The translations under genes were made by a program, and so were the position numbers. The notes below the pieces were generated by a model. The model saw nothing but the letters and a program-made list of their open reading frames with translations. It had not been told where the DNA came from and did no database searches. Source: Tilletiaria anomala UBC 951 (taxonomy: Eukaryota > Basidiomycota > Exobasidiomycetes > Georgefischeriales > Tilletiariaceae). From it: a stretch of 64,000 bases of DNA. Shown here piece after piece: positions 35,015 through 47,500 of the stretch. Location: positions 30,177-94,176 of the forward strand of contig NW_013546949.1 in the NCBI RefSeq assembly GCF_000711695.1. Reading direction: 5' to 3'. The first letter of the stretch is position 1; each line of letters begins with the position of its first letter.

Positions 35015-37110
35015 ATGGGCGACAATGCATCGCCGTCGGATGCAGCCATCGACGACGTCGAGCCAGCAAAGTACATCCCCATTGAGGGCACAAGCCTCGT
35101 GACTATCATCAAAGGCGTGACCAATGTAATCACTAGGTGAGCCAAAAAGTGTCGGTGCGTTTCCTCTATTCCCTGACTCAGGTAAAATGAGGCCGTGAGA
35201 CCGTGTTCACTCACAGACGGAAACAGTATCAATACAATTGCAATTGCAGCAAGTTCATCCTCAATCACAGCACAAGACCGCCGTTCCGGAATTGTGAGCA
35301 TCTCGAGCATTTCCTCGGCTCAGAATTCAACCAAAAACGCCTGGAGAAAGGCGTGAGTAGCGCGTCACTGCAACCAGCGGCGACTCACGGTGATTCTGGA
35401 ACCTCTTGCTGATATATAACAATCGATTTATCATTCTCACCTCGGGTATATGAACGTCTCAACCATACAGAGAGAGACCGCCGTGGTAAAGTATGTGATG
35501 CCTAGTAGCTCTCAAGCCTCTTCTAGCGCTACCAGTGATACCGGCACGAGCGCTTCTTCGCGTAAACGTGCCATTTCTCATAGTTCCTCCTTGGTGAGTA
35601 TCATTCGCCTTAAGCATGTGTGTCCGACTGCTCTCCCGTGTTCACGGTTGAGCCTATTCGGCTCCTCTTCCATTTTCAAGTCGGACCTTGTGGGGACGAA
35701 AATCAAAAAGCCTGCGTTGATGCATGGTACGCTCATGCCCCACGATTTTGACCCCCAAGGCTGGTGGATGTCCGAAAAGGTAAGCTGTTAAAGAGTCATG
35801 AATCTTGTGAGCATGCGCTTGACTGTGACGATGTCTTCGAAGCTCGACGGCTTGCGCGCTTACTGGGACGGTGAAAATATGATCAGCCGCCGAGGCATGG
35901 TTTGGTTCGTTCCAGATCACTTTCGCGAAAGTGAGCACACTCGAGCCACGCAATAGCCTTTAAATGCAGCTGGGTTTGACCTGACTTCCCTGCAGAGCTT
36001 CCCAAAAATCTGCTTTTAGATGGAGAGCTGTGGGTTAAACGTGACCATTTCGAAAAGACATCCGGCTTAATCCGGTCGTTGCGTAAAGGGAAAAGGCCCA
36101 ATGTGAGCCTTGCATCTACCGCAAACGATGCAGTTAAGGAGCTGAAATAAATACTCAACGCAAAAAGGTTGACGGAGCACCAAGCTGGAAGGAAGTTATT
36201 TACTTCGTGTTTGACGTTTGTGGTGTCTCAGGCGGGATTGAAGCTCGCTGGAGGACCCTCAAGGAGAAACTTGGGGAAGAGCCAGTCACACCGGACGAAG
36301 CTTTGAAAAGGCCAAAGGTGATTAGCGTGTTCTATGCGGGCCTCTTGACACCATGGACAACGCTGATAGTTCTTTCCACCGTATATTCCAGGGGTGTTTG
36401 CGCATCCTAAGCCATGTAAGGTGCAATGGCAAGGCTCACCTGGAGCGGACTTTGGCAGAAGTGAGAGCAAAGGGTGGCGAAGGGTGGGTGCACGCGGCAG
36501 ATGGATGGAAAGTGCATGCAGACTGACTTTCCAACTTGTCTCAGCCTCATGTTACGCAAAGCAAACTCCCCCTACAATTATTCTGGCAACCGCAGCGACA
36601 CATTGCTGAAGGTGAAACCAATATATGAAGCGGAAGCGGAGGTCACTGGACATAAGCCGGGAAGAGAGAACACCAGGAACTCACACAGGGTCGGCTCACT
36701 TTGGGTGCGGATGGAAAATGGTAGAGCTTTCGCTGTAGGCTCAGGTCTTACCGACCTTCTGCGTGATCAACCTCCCAAGAAAGGTAGTATTATTAAATAC
36801 AGATTTCAAGAGCTTTCTGAAAGAGGTATTCCCAGGTGAGTGCAGCACGTCAAATGTCCAAGGGTCGGAGGCTCTGGTATTGAAGAAACGGAGTTTCATT
36901 GCACCCATGCAGGCATCCAATCTTTATTGGTGAATGTAAGCACGCTTCTTTATAAGCACGTACACGCGCGGAATGGAGTACGCTGACAACTCCCCTTCTG
37001 TTTGGACAGGTGTGGATAAAACTCAACCACGAGATGCGGTGGTTGCTTCTTCAGCCTATCGTCAAAGGGAGCCAGACGCTAGCGAGTCTGAGTCCGAAGG
37101 AGGCATCTAA
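35015..37110 (+). CDS. Small ATP-dependent DNA ligase with N-terminal SWIM-like zinc motif
   Basis: Eleven exons (35015-35136, 35217-35352, 35471-35593, 35681-35779, 35843-35930, 35996-36102, 36168-36317, 36392-36483, 36545-36835, 36913-36935, 37010-37110) splice to 443 aa; introns are 61-118 nt. Nucleotidyltransferase motifs are complete: I K160-LDG (Lys in exon 4, LDG in exon 5; the AMP-linked lysine), SRRG, III LDGEL (196-200), a VFDV strand, IV EGLMLR (305-310), V LLKVKP (326-331). The domain order and brevity resemble minimal bacterial/chlorovirus-type ligases rather than the large Lig1 or Lig4. Ahead of it is C-x-C-x15-C-x-H (residues 49-69), a SWIM-like zinc motif that may bind DNA or protein. 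The C-terminal segment carries an OB-like end (KYRFQELSERGIPRHPIFIG) and an acidic tail. Start at 35015 is the best ATG; an earlier one exists. Role in nick repair is inferred. Confidence 0.85.
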
Positions 37111-37263
37111 GATATTTCGAACTAGCATTATCTCATCCAGGCTCGATCTACTTATTGAGACTTGTATCCTGAATTTCCGTTCGAAGGGCATTGAAAGCAT
37201 CTTTGCGCTGCCACGTCAACAGGGCATGTGCAACACAAGTTACATGCTCAGCCGCGAAAGCGC

Positions 37264-39667
37264 CTAGAATACAGGAGGCGAGAGCAGGAAAAGGCTGTTT
37301 TCTTGCTTTTTGACCCATTTGGCAACCGCGTTCGCAGCGGCAATGACGGCAGACTTGGGCAGCCAGGGACTAACGGTAAGATACAGCTCGAAAGGCTGCG
37401 TGATCCAAGCCAGGACAGCTTCCTGTGTCGTCTTAATGTAGTGCATTTTGAGAGGCGGCGGAGCCAACGTCAAGCCCACCGCCTGCTCAACCTGCGAAGA
37501 GCGCGAGACATGGCCGATGCCGTGAATTGCCTGGAATGCGTGGTCGTAGAGGCCTAGCAGTCGATGCAAGTCTTTGGTGCCTTTTGCGTATGTGCTATCT
37601 AGGATTGGACTAGTGATTTGCGTATTGATGCGAGATTTGTAGAAAAAATGCCGGACGCCGGTGACGCCGACCTGCTCTGCTAGGTATCGTGACCCAAACA
37701 AGGCGGGTATCAAACGATCTGCAAAAGATGCTTTGCTGATACGCTGCCATCCAGCAGCAGGAGCATGATTCGTGGATCTTTCAGCATTGATTCTTCGTCA
37801 GCAACATATAAGGAACTCACATTGAAGAACTCGGAACGCCACTGCCGAAGCAAGGGAAAGGCTTCACGGTTTCCAGTGACGAAGCAAAGAGTCAGAGTTT
37901 CCGGTGCCGCATCGAGGGCTGCTTGCGAATTGACATACTCGGATTGGCCCGAGTGAGACCCTTTGAGATCGAGAACGCTGGCATAGACGTGGACGAAGCC
38001 TTGGGGTGCAAACTTTGGCAACGAGAGTGGCAGCCAACTCTCGCTGCCCGCTTCCCGTAAAGCGGGTGTTCCTTGGACAGTGTTGATGAGGAGCTGCATA
38101 TCGATCGGATGGACGCTATGCTTTCGAGGCCTCAGCAATGTGACAATATCTGAGCCGGAGAGCAGGAGAACGTAGAGAAGATCAGGAGGCCGACGCCCTT
38201 CCGGTAGCCTGCCTGGATCTAGCAGTTGAGAGAGCTCATCCCGAAGAGTGAGGGGAAGTCGACACGGCTGAAGCGCACTCATGGTGAGCGAGCGGTCCCA
38301 CTGTGCCCTTTCGAGCAAAGCCGTGAGGATGGGGTCCGTTCCCTCAAGAAGCCTTCGGAGATCGACGCTAGCCTTGCGTTTGAACATTGCATTTAGCTGG
38401 CCTGTCGATAAGAGCCCCAGCACCTGGTTGTGCAAGAGGTCCAAATGCGATCGCATGACGAAGCTCGGCTCTGGCTTTCGACTTTTGGTAACGCCAGCAA
38501 AGAGCAACGGCGAGCGCTGCAGAAAGGTGATTCGACCCAGATCCGAGACGATTTCTCGCAGCCGATCACCGCCTTCGTCCGTGAAGATGGAGATCAGGGC
38601 AGTCATGACACCTATACGAGTTGTTGCCGACTCCTCTTCTTCGTCTTGCATTCCGGCCTCTCTTTCACGCTCGAAAGTGTTGGCTCTTCTTCGTTGTCCT
38701 TTGCCATCGAGAAGGCCTCCAGGCAGCGTAAGTCGGCGACTGATGTAGACCGGCTTGCCGGCTGTGGTGAAGACAAAGTAGGTGCGCTCGACATTTGCCT
38801 CTAAGTCTTGGTCCTGCGCTAAAACAATATTGTGCAAGATGTTTGTTAGCTTGAGATTCACAAAAGGCTGTCTCGATGCGGATAAATCCCACCTAGCGTC
38901 ACGATGTCTTCCTCTTCCACCTCCCTTTGCTTGCCATTTGCCTTCGACGAGGGGAACGAGCTGAAAGTGGTGACCCTGCTAGATGAGCGAGTGCTAACGT
39001 CTCGCAGAAGTGCTAGAGCACTTCCTGGCCCTGACTCAAGTCCAATTGACTGTCGACGGCCCCCGGCGTCTGTACCATCTTCCTGATGAGAACCCGCTTC
39101 TATGCCTCGTTCGCCATCATCTGGCTCCTCGTCGTCCTCGTTAACGGTCTGAGTGGAAGAACTCCAGCCGCTGATCCAATTGCCACTGGTCCCTGCTATT
39201 GAGCCGCCTAGGACTGCCGTATCTTCCGAGAAAGAGACTCTGCTCATGGGGGAGGCGCTGCTGCTTTCGGCGTCGTAGCGACTGTTACCCTGCAGTTGTC
39301 CTGATGGTCCAGAATTTGCTAAATCGAGAGAAGCGATGTTTCCGCCCGTGGTATTCAGGGTCGCGCAAAGGGCACTCTCCTTTGATGTGGGGCCTTGCCC
39401 AAAACCGTCGGAGAAGGAGGGCGAAGTACTTGTCGCCGTGGCCGTGGTTCGACCTGTGGCAGGCGCCGATAACCGTGATATGAGAGAAGGGGCTGCCCGG
39501 CTCAAGGCTGACGCACACGACGAGCTTCCCACGACGCTACGGGCCGACCGAAGGCTGGCGGGTCTCGAGATCCCCTTGTTGGCGTCTTGCTTCGGAGTAG
39601 GCTGAGGTGTCACGGAAGGTTGTGTACCTTGCGGTACTTCGGTGGGGTTCCCGTCAACACCGTCCAT
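37264..39667 (-). CDS. MON1: Vacuolar fusion protein Mon1
   Basis: Exons 39667-38893, 38818-37821 and 37743-37264 give 750 aa. Mon1 pairs with Ccz1 as the guanine-nucleotide exchange factor that activates Rab7/Ypt7 on late endosomes and vacuoles. The first 260 residues are Ser/Thr/Gly-rich and probably disordered. Longin-domain landmarks follow: TYFVFTTAGKPVYISRR, GVMTALISIF, FLQRSPLLFAGVTKS, LDLLHNQVLGLLS, DLLYVLLLSGSDIVTLLRP, HPIDMQLLINTV, GFVHVYASVLDL and TLCFVTGNREAFPLL. After the last intron the C-terminal domain reads RLIPALFGSRYLAEQ and RHFFYKSRINTQITSP. Stop-to-stop distance to the DNA ligase is 153 bp. The second intron's acceptor (37744) was chosen because it alone keeps frame into RLIPALFG. 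Confidence 0.88.
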
Positions 39668-40166
39668 GACCGCTGTCTCTTGGACTTAAGCGGCGGCCAA
39701 CGTCTGTTCGAAGCTGATGAGTCTGTGTTGCCCTCCTCATGCACACACAGCTCCAATCATCTGCTTCACGCCTCATCGGTATGTGCAAAGAGAGATCGAA
39801 TGGGCGCGTCACTGACATCAGTGGCAGCGTTCATTTACAGCTACTATTATGTGTTGAATTCTATCGCAAGGCAATTTGGATTTTGGAGTGTAGTGCGGAT
39901 TCAACGCGGTGTATGTACTGGATATAATCAATCACCGATCACCATGATTTCAAAGTTTTGGGATGCAACACATGAATAATAAATCATGATGAATTAAATC
40001 CCGGCATGTGGATTGCTCGCCCTAGATGGATGCCCAAATGTGTCCCACACACGGGACCAACGAAAGGAATCGACAGATTTCCAAGGTACGCCATCTGAAT
40101 GCCGAGCTCTAGGACTGCATCATATACAAGTGTGACTGTGCAAAGAAAGTGCTGTGCATACGCCTG
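39668..40166. other. Intergenic region upstream of Mon1
   Basis: Tandem spacer: FEX ends at its right, Mon1 begins at its left. It is AT-richer than its surroundings near 39900-40000. No feature seen. Confidence 0.5.
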
Positions 40167-41576
40167 TCAATAGGACAGATTGGGGCAACGCCGCCCATAT
40201 CCCGAGGACTCGGGCAGCGTCCAGGTTGGCACGCCTACGACCAGCACGCAAAGGATGATACCTGTTGCCCAGCTGAATAAGAGATAAGCAAACGCTCGTC
40301 TTGAGGGTTTCAGAATCTCGAGCTCGACGGTGAATGTACTGATGGTACCGAGGCAGCCGCAGAAGCCTTCCTGCACAGCGTAGAGCGCCTGGCATCCCAG
40401 CAGCGTGCTCGTGCTTAGCACCGATGTGTTTGGCGGGTTGCTCGACGAGTGCATTGTGCTGACGTGCTGTACAGTGTATACGCCTGCAAGGATGAGCGTT
40501 GCTCCAAGATTGGCTGCGAGCGTGCCAAGTGGCCAGCGCGGCCAGGCGACTTTTGCCCGGCGACTTGCGTTAAGGTGCAGAGCGAGCCACCAGCGCAGGA
40601 TCGCGCCAGGCGGAGCGAGTAGCATGGGAAAAGTGACATGTCGAAAGCGCTCGTCTTGTCGGAATGCCAACAGAAGCGCTGTGCCCAACCAGAAGAGCGG
40701 CCCAAGCGACAAGCAGGCAACGGCGACTGCTCTCTTCGTAACCTTTTGTCGAAGATGCTGCTGCTCTAGGACAGCAGCTTCACTTTGCGCTGCAGGCTGA
40801 CCACTGGATGGTAACTCCTCCACGCGAGGCACCTCGACTTCATCCACTGCAGCTGCTTCTTCGGCTCGCTCTTCGCTCGACGGCTTTTCCTCCTGTTCTG
40901 GCGCTTGGATCATGAGGATCCGTTGCACGGCATCTAGGGGTGATGTGAGGAACAGCAGCACTGCGCGAGGCGAGAGAAATGTGCGCCCCGCCTTTCGGCC
41001 GGCCTGCAGCGCGATGAGAGCCGTACCGAGCGTCGCCGCTGTCTGCGTAAGGGCATCCATGACCTGTACAAAAGGACCGATGGCTCAGCCTGACTTTGAA
41101 GTAGAGCGTAGGAGAGTTGCGCCGCCAGCTACGCTCACACTATAGGTCCTTGACCGTGGGTATCGGGCGTGGTTTGAAAAGGCAAGAAAGACTTGTAAAG
41201 CCCAGGTAGAGAACGTTGTGACGCTACCGCAGTAGCCCGTGGTAATGGCGACGTATATCTGCGGATATCTGAGCGAGGAAGCACAGACCGGGGGGCAGAG
41301 GCGTCAGGGTCATGATGAATGAGCGAGATAGATGGTGTCCAAGGCAAGGATCTCGACATTCGGCACTGACACATCCTCAATACACTTTTTGTTCGCGATT
41401 GCCCATCCCATGACGAAGCATCCGACGCCTTGTGCCCAAATGACGGGGTGGATGCTCTGACCGGCATACGAGTTTAGCGCGACTAGGCCCTCTCGCGTCA
41501 GCTGGCCCCATATCGAGGAAAATACAAGGAGAGAGAGCGTGCTGAGAGTTGCGAATCGTGGCATCATGTGCGCCAT
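40167..41576 (-). CDS. Fluoride exporter FEX (two-domain CrcB type)
   Basis: Exons 41576-41386, 41268-41139 and 41063-40167 give 405 aa. FEX proteins are plasma-membrane fluoride channels that protect fungi from environmental F-. Unlike bacterial dimers of CrcB/Fluc, the two halves sit in one chain. Half 1: FATLSTLSLLVFSSIWGQL, HPVIWAQGVGCFVMGWAI and, after the first splice, YVAITTGYCGSVTTFSTW. Half 2: PPGAILRWWLALHLN, WPLGTLAANLGATLILAG and GFCGCLGTISTFTVEL. The paired GYCGSVTTFSTW/GFCGCLGTISTFTV motifs contain the pore Phe/Thr/Ser residues. A polar, Glu-rich linker of about 60 residues connects the halves. The start is ATG 41576 (strong context); an in-frame ATG at 41708 would add 44 residues. 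Confidence 0.92.
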
Positions 41577-44565
41577 TGCTGCTGAAGCCGATTGCAAAGG
41601 CGGATGAGCAGCAGAAAAGGACGTGGAATTCAATATTTTCTCCTGGGAGCATGCAGATAGAAAATCGCCGTCCTGGCGGGAGCTGCGGGGGCTTGACCTC
41701 AACAGCATATGCAAACACACGAGGCTAATGGTGCAAACACAGCATAGTCATGCGGCTGCTGGTGTCATGTACTGTGCCGAGAGCTCCTCGATGATGACGA
41801 CGCCGACGACGAACATAGACGGGAAAAACGTGTGTATCCCGTACTCTCAGAGTTTGGGCGTGAGGGGATTGACTGGGTGAGATGGTGAGGAGACAGTGTA
41901 GTAGAGACGAGAGCGAGCATGGTATGATCTGTTAGAGAATCTGTGGATGAGACTGGTCAGAAAACGTATGGAGACGGTTCAATGAGGTTCGATTTTTTCA
42001 GTTTCGCCATTGTTTTGCGCACGAGAAACGGTCGTCCAAACTCGTACATACGTCATGCTGGATTTCGTACTCGCAGCGCCAAGCGTAAGCAGTTTCCGGC
42101 TCGAAGGTGCTCACGGCCCTTTCTGCATTCACGAGTTGCCGTAATATGATAGAATTTGGCAGATGCTGATAATTAATAATTGACAATGGTTATGCTCTCA
42201 AGAGAACCGCGCTTTGCGAAGTCGGACATCGGAGACCTGACAGTCGGCCAGTATGCATGCCTGAACTACAGACTGTAGAATCATGGTATTCATGTCGGCT
42301 TCTTCGAGCTACCTTGCTGGAAGGGTTGCATATGGAGTGCTTTTACTGCATGCGAGCTTCAGCTGTCAGAGGCGCAACAATGTGCGTTGAGGCTGTAGAG
42401 CACTCAGCACAGGGGGCCTGAATGCTCCACTGAACACGCCGATTGCCAGCCGCTCCCATATTGGTGCATTATTGCATTTGATTGATGGAACACAGAGATC
42501 GTCTGTCAGCATGTCTCATCAGCAATGTTGCCGTCCTACGTCCGAGTGTTAGGCCGCTCTGAACAGACGAAAGTAGCCCCCAAAGCACAGGCCAATAGGT
42601 TAACGAGGGTTGAAAGAAGCCACGCTGTCCCAGAGATGAAAGCGGGCCGCTGGTCACGCCAACGCAGCTAGCGTGCTACAGCCAAAATGCATGCTAGACT
42701 CCCGCACATGGCATCTGTTCCAGTTGAGTTGCTGGCTGGCTTGCGTGACTGCGAAAGTGGAGGTGAGGACTGATGACGAATGTGCTTCCGGTTCCGAGTG
42801 TACTACCCAGCATTCAGCCGTGCTTCTCAGCCTGGTCCTCGCAACACCCCATACTCCGCAGCTGCCCCGCAGCCGCAAGCAGGAATCGCAAGCTCATGTA
42901 GAAAAAGAAAGTGGGAATGATCGCCGTGTTCGCCCTAGTACGTCCATTGGAGATCCCCGCTTTCAAATTCTCCAGTTCGCTGCATGCCACCAAAGAAAAG
43001 AACCAGTGAAAGTATAAGATTTCGATACGATTTTCGGGGTCACAGGTGTGGAGTAGACACTCATGTATTGCCTCCTAGCGCTCTGCAAACTCTCCGCTGA
43101 CTCTGAAAGGCACTAGAGCGCTGGCCGGCGCCTAGAAAGAGTGGACATCGATCTGGACATTTTAGCTTGCACATTTCTGTCCTTCCGTCGGCCATAGCCC
43201 GGTCTTTACGTACCTTTCTGTTGCCATTTCTAGGGTCATACAGCAGCAACTTTCAGCACTTTTCAGCTGGATGCCGGGCTGGAGGGAGACCAGTGTCCAG
43301 CCGGGTAGTCGCCTTTCGCCTTTTGGAGCCCCAGGGCAGTGTCCGCCTTGCGACCCTGGCGGCATGATCGTCGCCTTTGAGTTCACGCGTTCCACAAGTG
43401 TTTGGCGTCCTCATTTGCTTCTTCCCCTCTGCCGTGGTAAGCCTTGCCACTGTGGTACTACAGACTATGGTTTGTGACTTTGACTGTGCGTCATACGGCG
43501 TCAGTGCCCGATAGTGCGTGCCTACATACCGCGTTTTGAGAGAAGCTTAAGAGGCGAGAGATGGAGAAAGATAGACAGGCACAAACAGGTACACGCCAAG
43601 GCCGATGCCCGGGACTCCCGTGGTAAGCCGCACATGGCCTACTATCGTTTTGATTGCTGAGTTACCCTGCTAGGGCTGGTTCCAGGAAGTAACACGAGAC
43701 ACACTGCTCTGGTCCTGTGCACGCGGCCCCTTCCCACTGCGGAATGTCTGCCTGTCCGCATGAACGAGTACATACACACACTAAAACTCTTGCTTACCCC
43801 CCATTGACCGACGCGAGGGAGAGGAGGAGTGAGGACCCGAGGGAGGGCCCACAGTCTAGTCAAGTCTTCACTCATTACCCGACTAACTTCACAGCCCTGC
43901 CCACAGTCGCCCAACGTCCCCGCACAGCGAAGTGTGTTCCTGTGCTGCGTTTTCTCTCTTAAGGCTCTTCCAACACTTCATCCCGGAACAGCACATCCAC
44001 ACAACTTACACCCCTACACCTCTACCTCATACCCCCGAGTGCATGTGGGACGGTACAACGAGCTGTACTAGGCCTTAGCTGCGGCATCGTTTGAAAGGCT
44101 ATTGTTGGCGTGCGCAAAGGGGAAAGGGCAGCAAGCCGATCGCTTTGAAGTGAGGGCGAGCGACACGGCCGAAAAGAAAGAGGGCATTATTTCGCTCCTC
44201 TCGCCGCCAGCCCCGCTGTTTCGCCCCCACCCTCGTCTTCTCGAGCCCATTCGATACCTACACCTTTCCATCCATCCCTCGTACCTTCACCTCACCTTCC
44301 TGCTCGACGCTGGGCACCGGCTACCTATTTTCAACTTCGTTCGCCTGATCTATTTATCTCACTGTGCAGATTTGCATTGATCCTCCCGCTCGCTTTTGGT
44401 CGCCCGCCACCCACCTCTGCTAGTTGCCTTGCTCGCGTGCGGTGCCACTGCAGTGCCTCCTTGCCTGCCCCTGCCACCGACCTTCTCTGCAGCGTCTGAG
44501 CTTGTTCACCAAAGAGCTCGAGCTTACCGTAGCAGCATCAGCAGCGATCCTTCACAGCCGTCATC
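41577..44565. other. Gene-poor interval upstream of the giant repeat protein
   Basis: Nearly 3 kb with no supported gene. The 500 bp before 44566 are pyrimidine-rich, as in promoters and leaders of strongly transcribed fungal genes. The rest has scattered short frames only. Confidence 0.45.
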
Positions 44566-47500
44566 ATGGCAGATGACGCGGCGAGTTATGGCTCGCGCGA
44601 GCACATGCGGCGACGCGCCCGCGGCTCACAGGACACATCTCTTTCCACAGACGGCATGTACCGTGCGGGCCAGCCGATCGGCTTTCTTGCCGCACGAGGC
44701 ACGCCGTACGAGAAAAAGTACCTCACGAAGAAGCTCGGCTTCTGCTGCACAGTCATGGCGCCCCCGATCGTCCTGGTAACGCTCGTGCTCGCGCTCGTGC
44801 CGATTGTATGGGCCATTGCCAATCACACGCTGCACGTCGCCCAGCTTCATGTGCTGGAGGCAAACCTGACCTCCATCACCAACACCTCCTTCCCGCTTTC
44901 TTTGAATGCACAAGTGCGTACTTTTTGCCGCTAATAGACGAGACCGAGACGTTGATTAACATGGTGCGCCGTCTGCTGCCGCGCCGACAGGTCACCAAGT
45001 CTGGCATCTTCCCTGCCACTCTGTACTTCCGTTCCCCTGTCGACGTCTACTGGAGGACCGTGCCGACGGCGGATGAGCCGACTGGTCGTGAGGTCCACTT
45101 GGGACAGATGAAGCTTGGCCGTGTTAACGCTGCAGCCGGACACGCCAAGGTCCTTCAGGTGCGTCGCGACGCCACTGAGGTACTGCCTTGACACTGGCCG
45201 ATCAATATTTCTTACCATTTTCGTGACTTTCTCCTCCATAGAACACCCAATTCGACATCATCGACGGGGAGGCCTTCAGAGAATTCGCAAAATTCCTCAT
45301 CACCGAGCCCGAGTTCACCTGGTACCTGCGGTGCCCGAACGTGCACGCCGAGGCCTTTGGCTTCCTACCGACGTTCCGCAACTATGACTTCAAGAAGACG
45401 ACTGTGCTCAAAGGATTTGACAACTTCCACAACGTCAAGATTCTCGACTTCCAGTTGCCCGGCAACGACCCCGAGGGCGGCATCACGGCACAAGTGTTGA
45501 CTAGCATGACCAACCCGTCGCCGTTCAGCGTTCAGCTCGGCTCTCTCAACCTGGACCTGTACTACAAGGATCTGTACCTCGGGCCTGCCGCCACCGCCGG
45601 CAACGTCAACGTCACCTCGGGTGTGAACACGGTGCTGCTTAAGTCGCGCCTGATCTCCCACGCGGACAACTCGACCGCGCTGGGCTTGCTCGGAGAAGTT
45701 TTCACGGGGTACATCAATGGTTATGCGGTGCCTGTCGTTGCGAAAGGTGTCTCCACGAAGCTTGCCAACGGCGAAACGATCGGCTGGCTCAGCGAGGGTA
45801 TCAAGGCACTCGTCGTGCAAGTTCCCCTGCAGTCGCCAGAGCCCATCAACCCAATCAAGGGCATCGACATCAACTACCTCAGTCTCGTCTTTGATAAGGA
45901 ACAGCCATGGGCGCCGGTCACGTACTCTAATGCGTTGTCCGGCGCAATCGGCCTTCCATTCGGTTTTTCGCTGAACATCATCCAGACTTCCAACTCAATC
46001 AACCTGATCTATGACAACACGAGCGTCGCCCTGATCAATGGTGCCTTCTCCAACTCGACCACAGAGCTGTCCCTCGTTAGTGCTGGTCAGACTGCCGGAA
46101 CGCTTGACCTAACGCTGCCGCCGACCAGGCTGCAGCTTCCCGGCGACACGGACGGCAAGAACCAGACGGCGCACGACAACTTCATCACATTCCAGAAGGC
46201 GCTCATCTTCAACAACAATGCTCGTGTCCAACTTCAAGGTAGCTCCAAGGCGCTCACCGACACACCCATCGGCCGCGTCTTGCTTAATGGCATTAAGTTC
46301 GACGTCGGCTCGGGCCTCACCGGCCTCGACAGCCTGACGCGTTACCCAACCGAGATTACTAGCGTCGACGTTGTCGGCGGCACCAGCGAAGCCCTCCAGC
46401 TCGTCGTTGGCACCACTCTCGTCAACCCATCGAACCTAAACCTGACCACGGGAGACACCAGCTTCCAGCTCTCGAACGAAGTTGCCCTCGGCACTGTCAC
46501 GCTGCCCAACTTCAACCTCAAGATTGGCCGCAACGACGTGAACGCGACGTCCAAATTCAATCCCAACATCCACCCCAAGGGTCTCGAGACGCTCAACAGG
46601 TTCATCTCTGGTCTGAACACCAACCTGAACATCACCGGCTTCAGCGGCTCGTCGGATATCGTGTCGCTCAACTCGGCCTTGCAGCCGATTAAGCTGAATG
46701 CCACACTACCCGGTCTGCAGCACTCGCTCGTGCAGGCAGCCCACCTAACCGTCCTCGACACGACCGGCATCACAGACACTATTGCAAACGCCGTCGTTCA
46801 GCTCTCCAACCCGTTCACATCAGGCCTTACGATCACGCGCATCTCGAGCAAGGTCTACTCGCACGGTATCTTCCTCGCCCAGATCGACACGTCTCTCAAC
46901 TTCCCCGCTGCTGGCAAAGCGGTCACCTCGTCGCCGAACGTTCCCCTCGCTCTCAACCTCTACCCGCCCGACATCTTCGGTGCGCTGCGCGCATTCGCTG
47001 TGCAAGCCGGTCTCAACCCTGCTTACATAGACGGCATCGTCGCTCTGGGCGGCTTCACGCTCACGCCCGCCACAAACATCGGCGGAGCCTCAATCACCGC
47101 TGGAAACTCAACTGCTGCGCAGAAGCGCAACGTTCAGGCCAATGAGGGCGGCGCTATGGCTGACTTGCTCATGAGTGCCGGTAGCGCCAACCTGGGCCAG
47201 CTGCAGGATATCGAGGACGAGGCCACAGTTCTCGACTTGCGCGGCCTTGAGCGCCCACAGAAGCGTGACAATATGTATACCAATTTTGACTTGCCTTCCT
47301 ACGTCGCAGCCGCCTTCAAGGTCGCCAAGACCGACCTGGAGATCGTGTCGGACGCCGTCATTGGCGAGTACGGTACTACGCTCACCTTCGCCCAGTATAA
47401 CGTCCCGCTTGGCACAGACGACACGCTGTTCAAGCTACTTCCCGTCCTCGCTCAGCCGATCGTACAGAAGATCGTCGACGGTGCCATCCTCAACGTCGAC

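Noticed and set aside
43700-43960. Possible small secreted protein in the gap upstream of the giant gene
   Set aside because: Overlapping frames on both strands, no signal peptide with clear cleavage site, no splice support.
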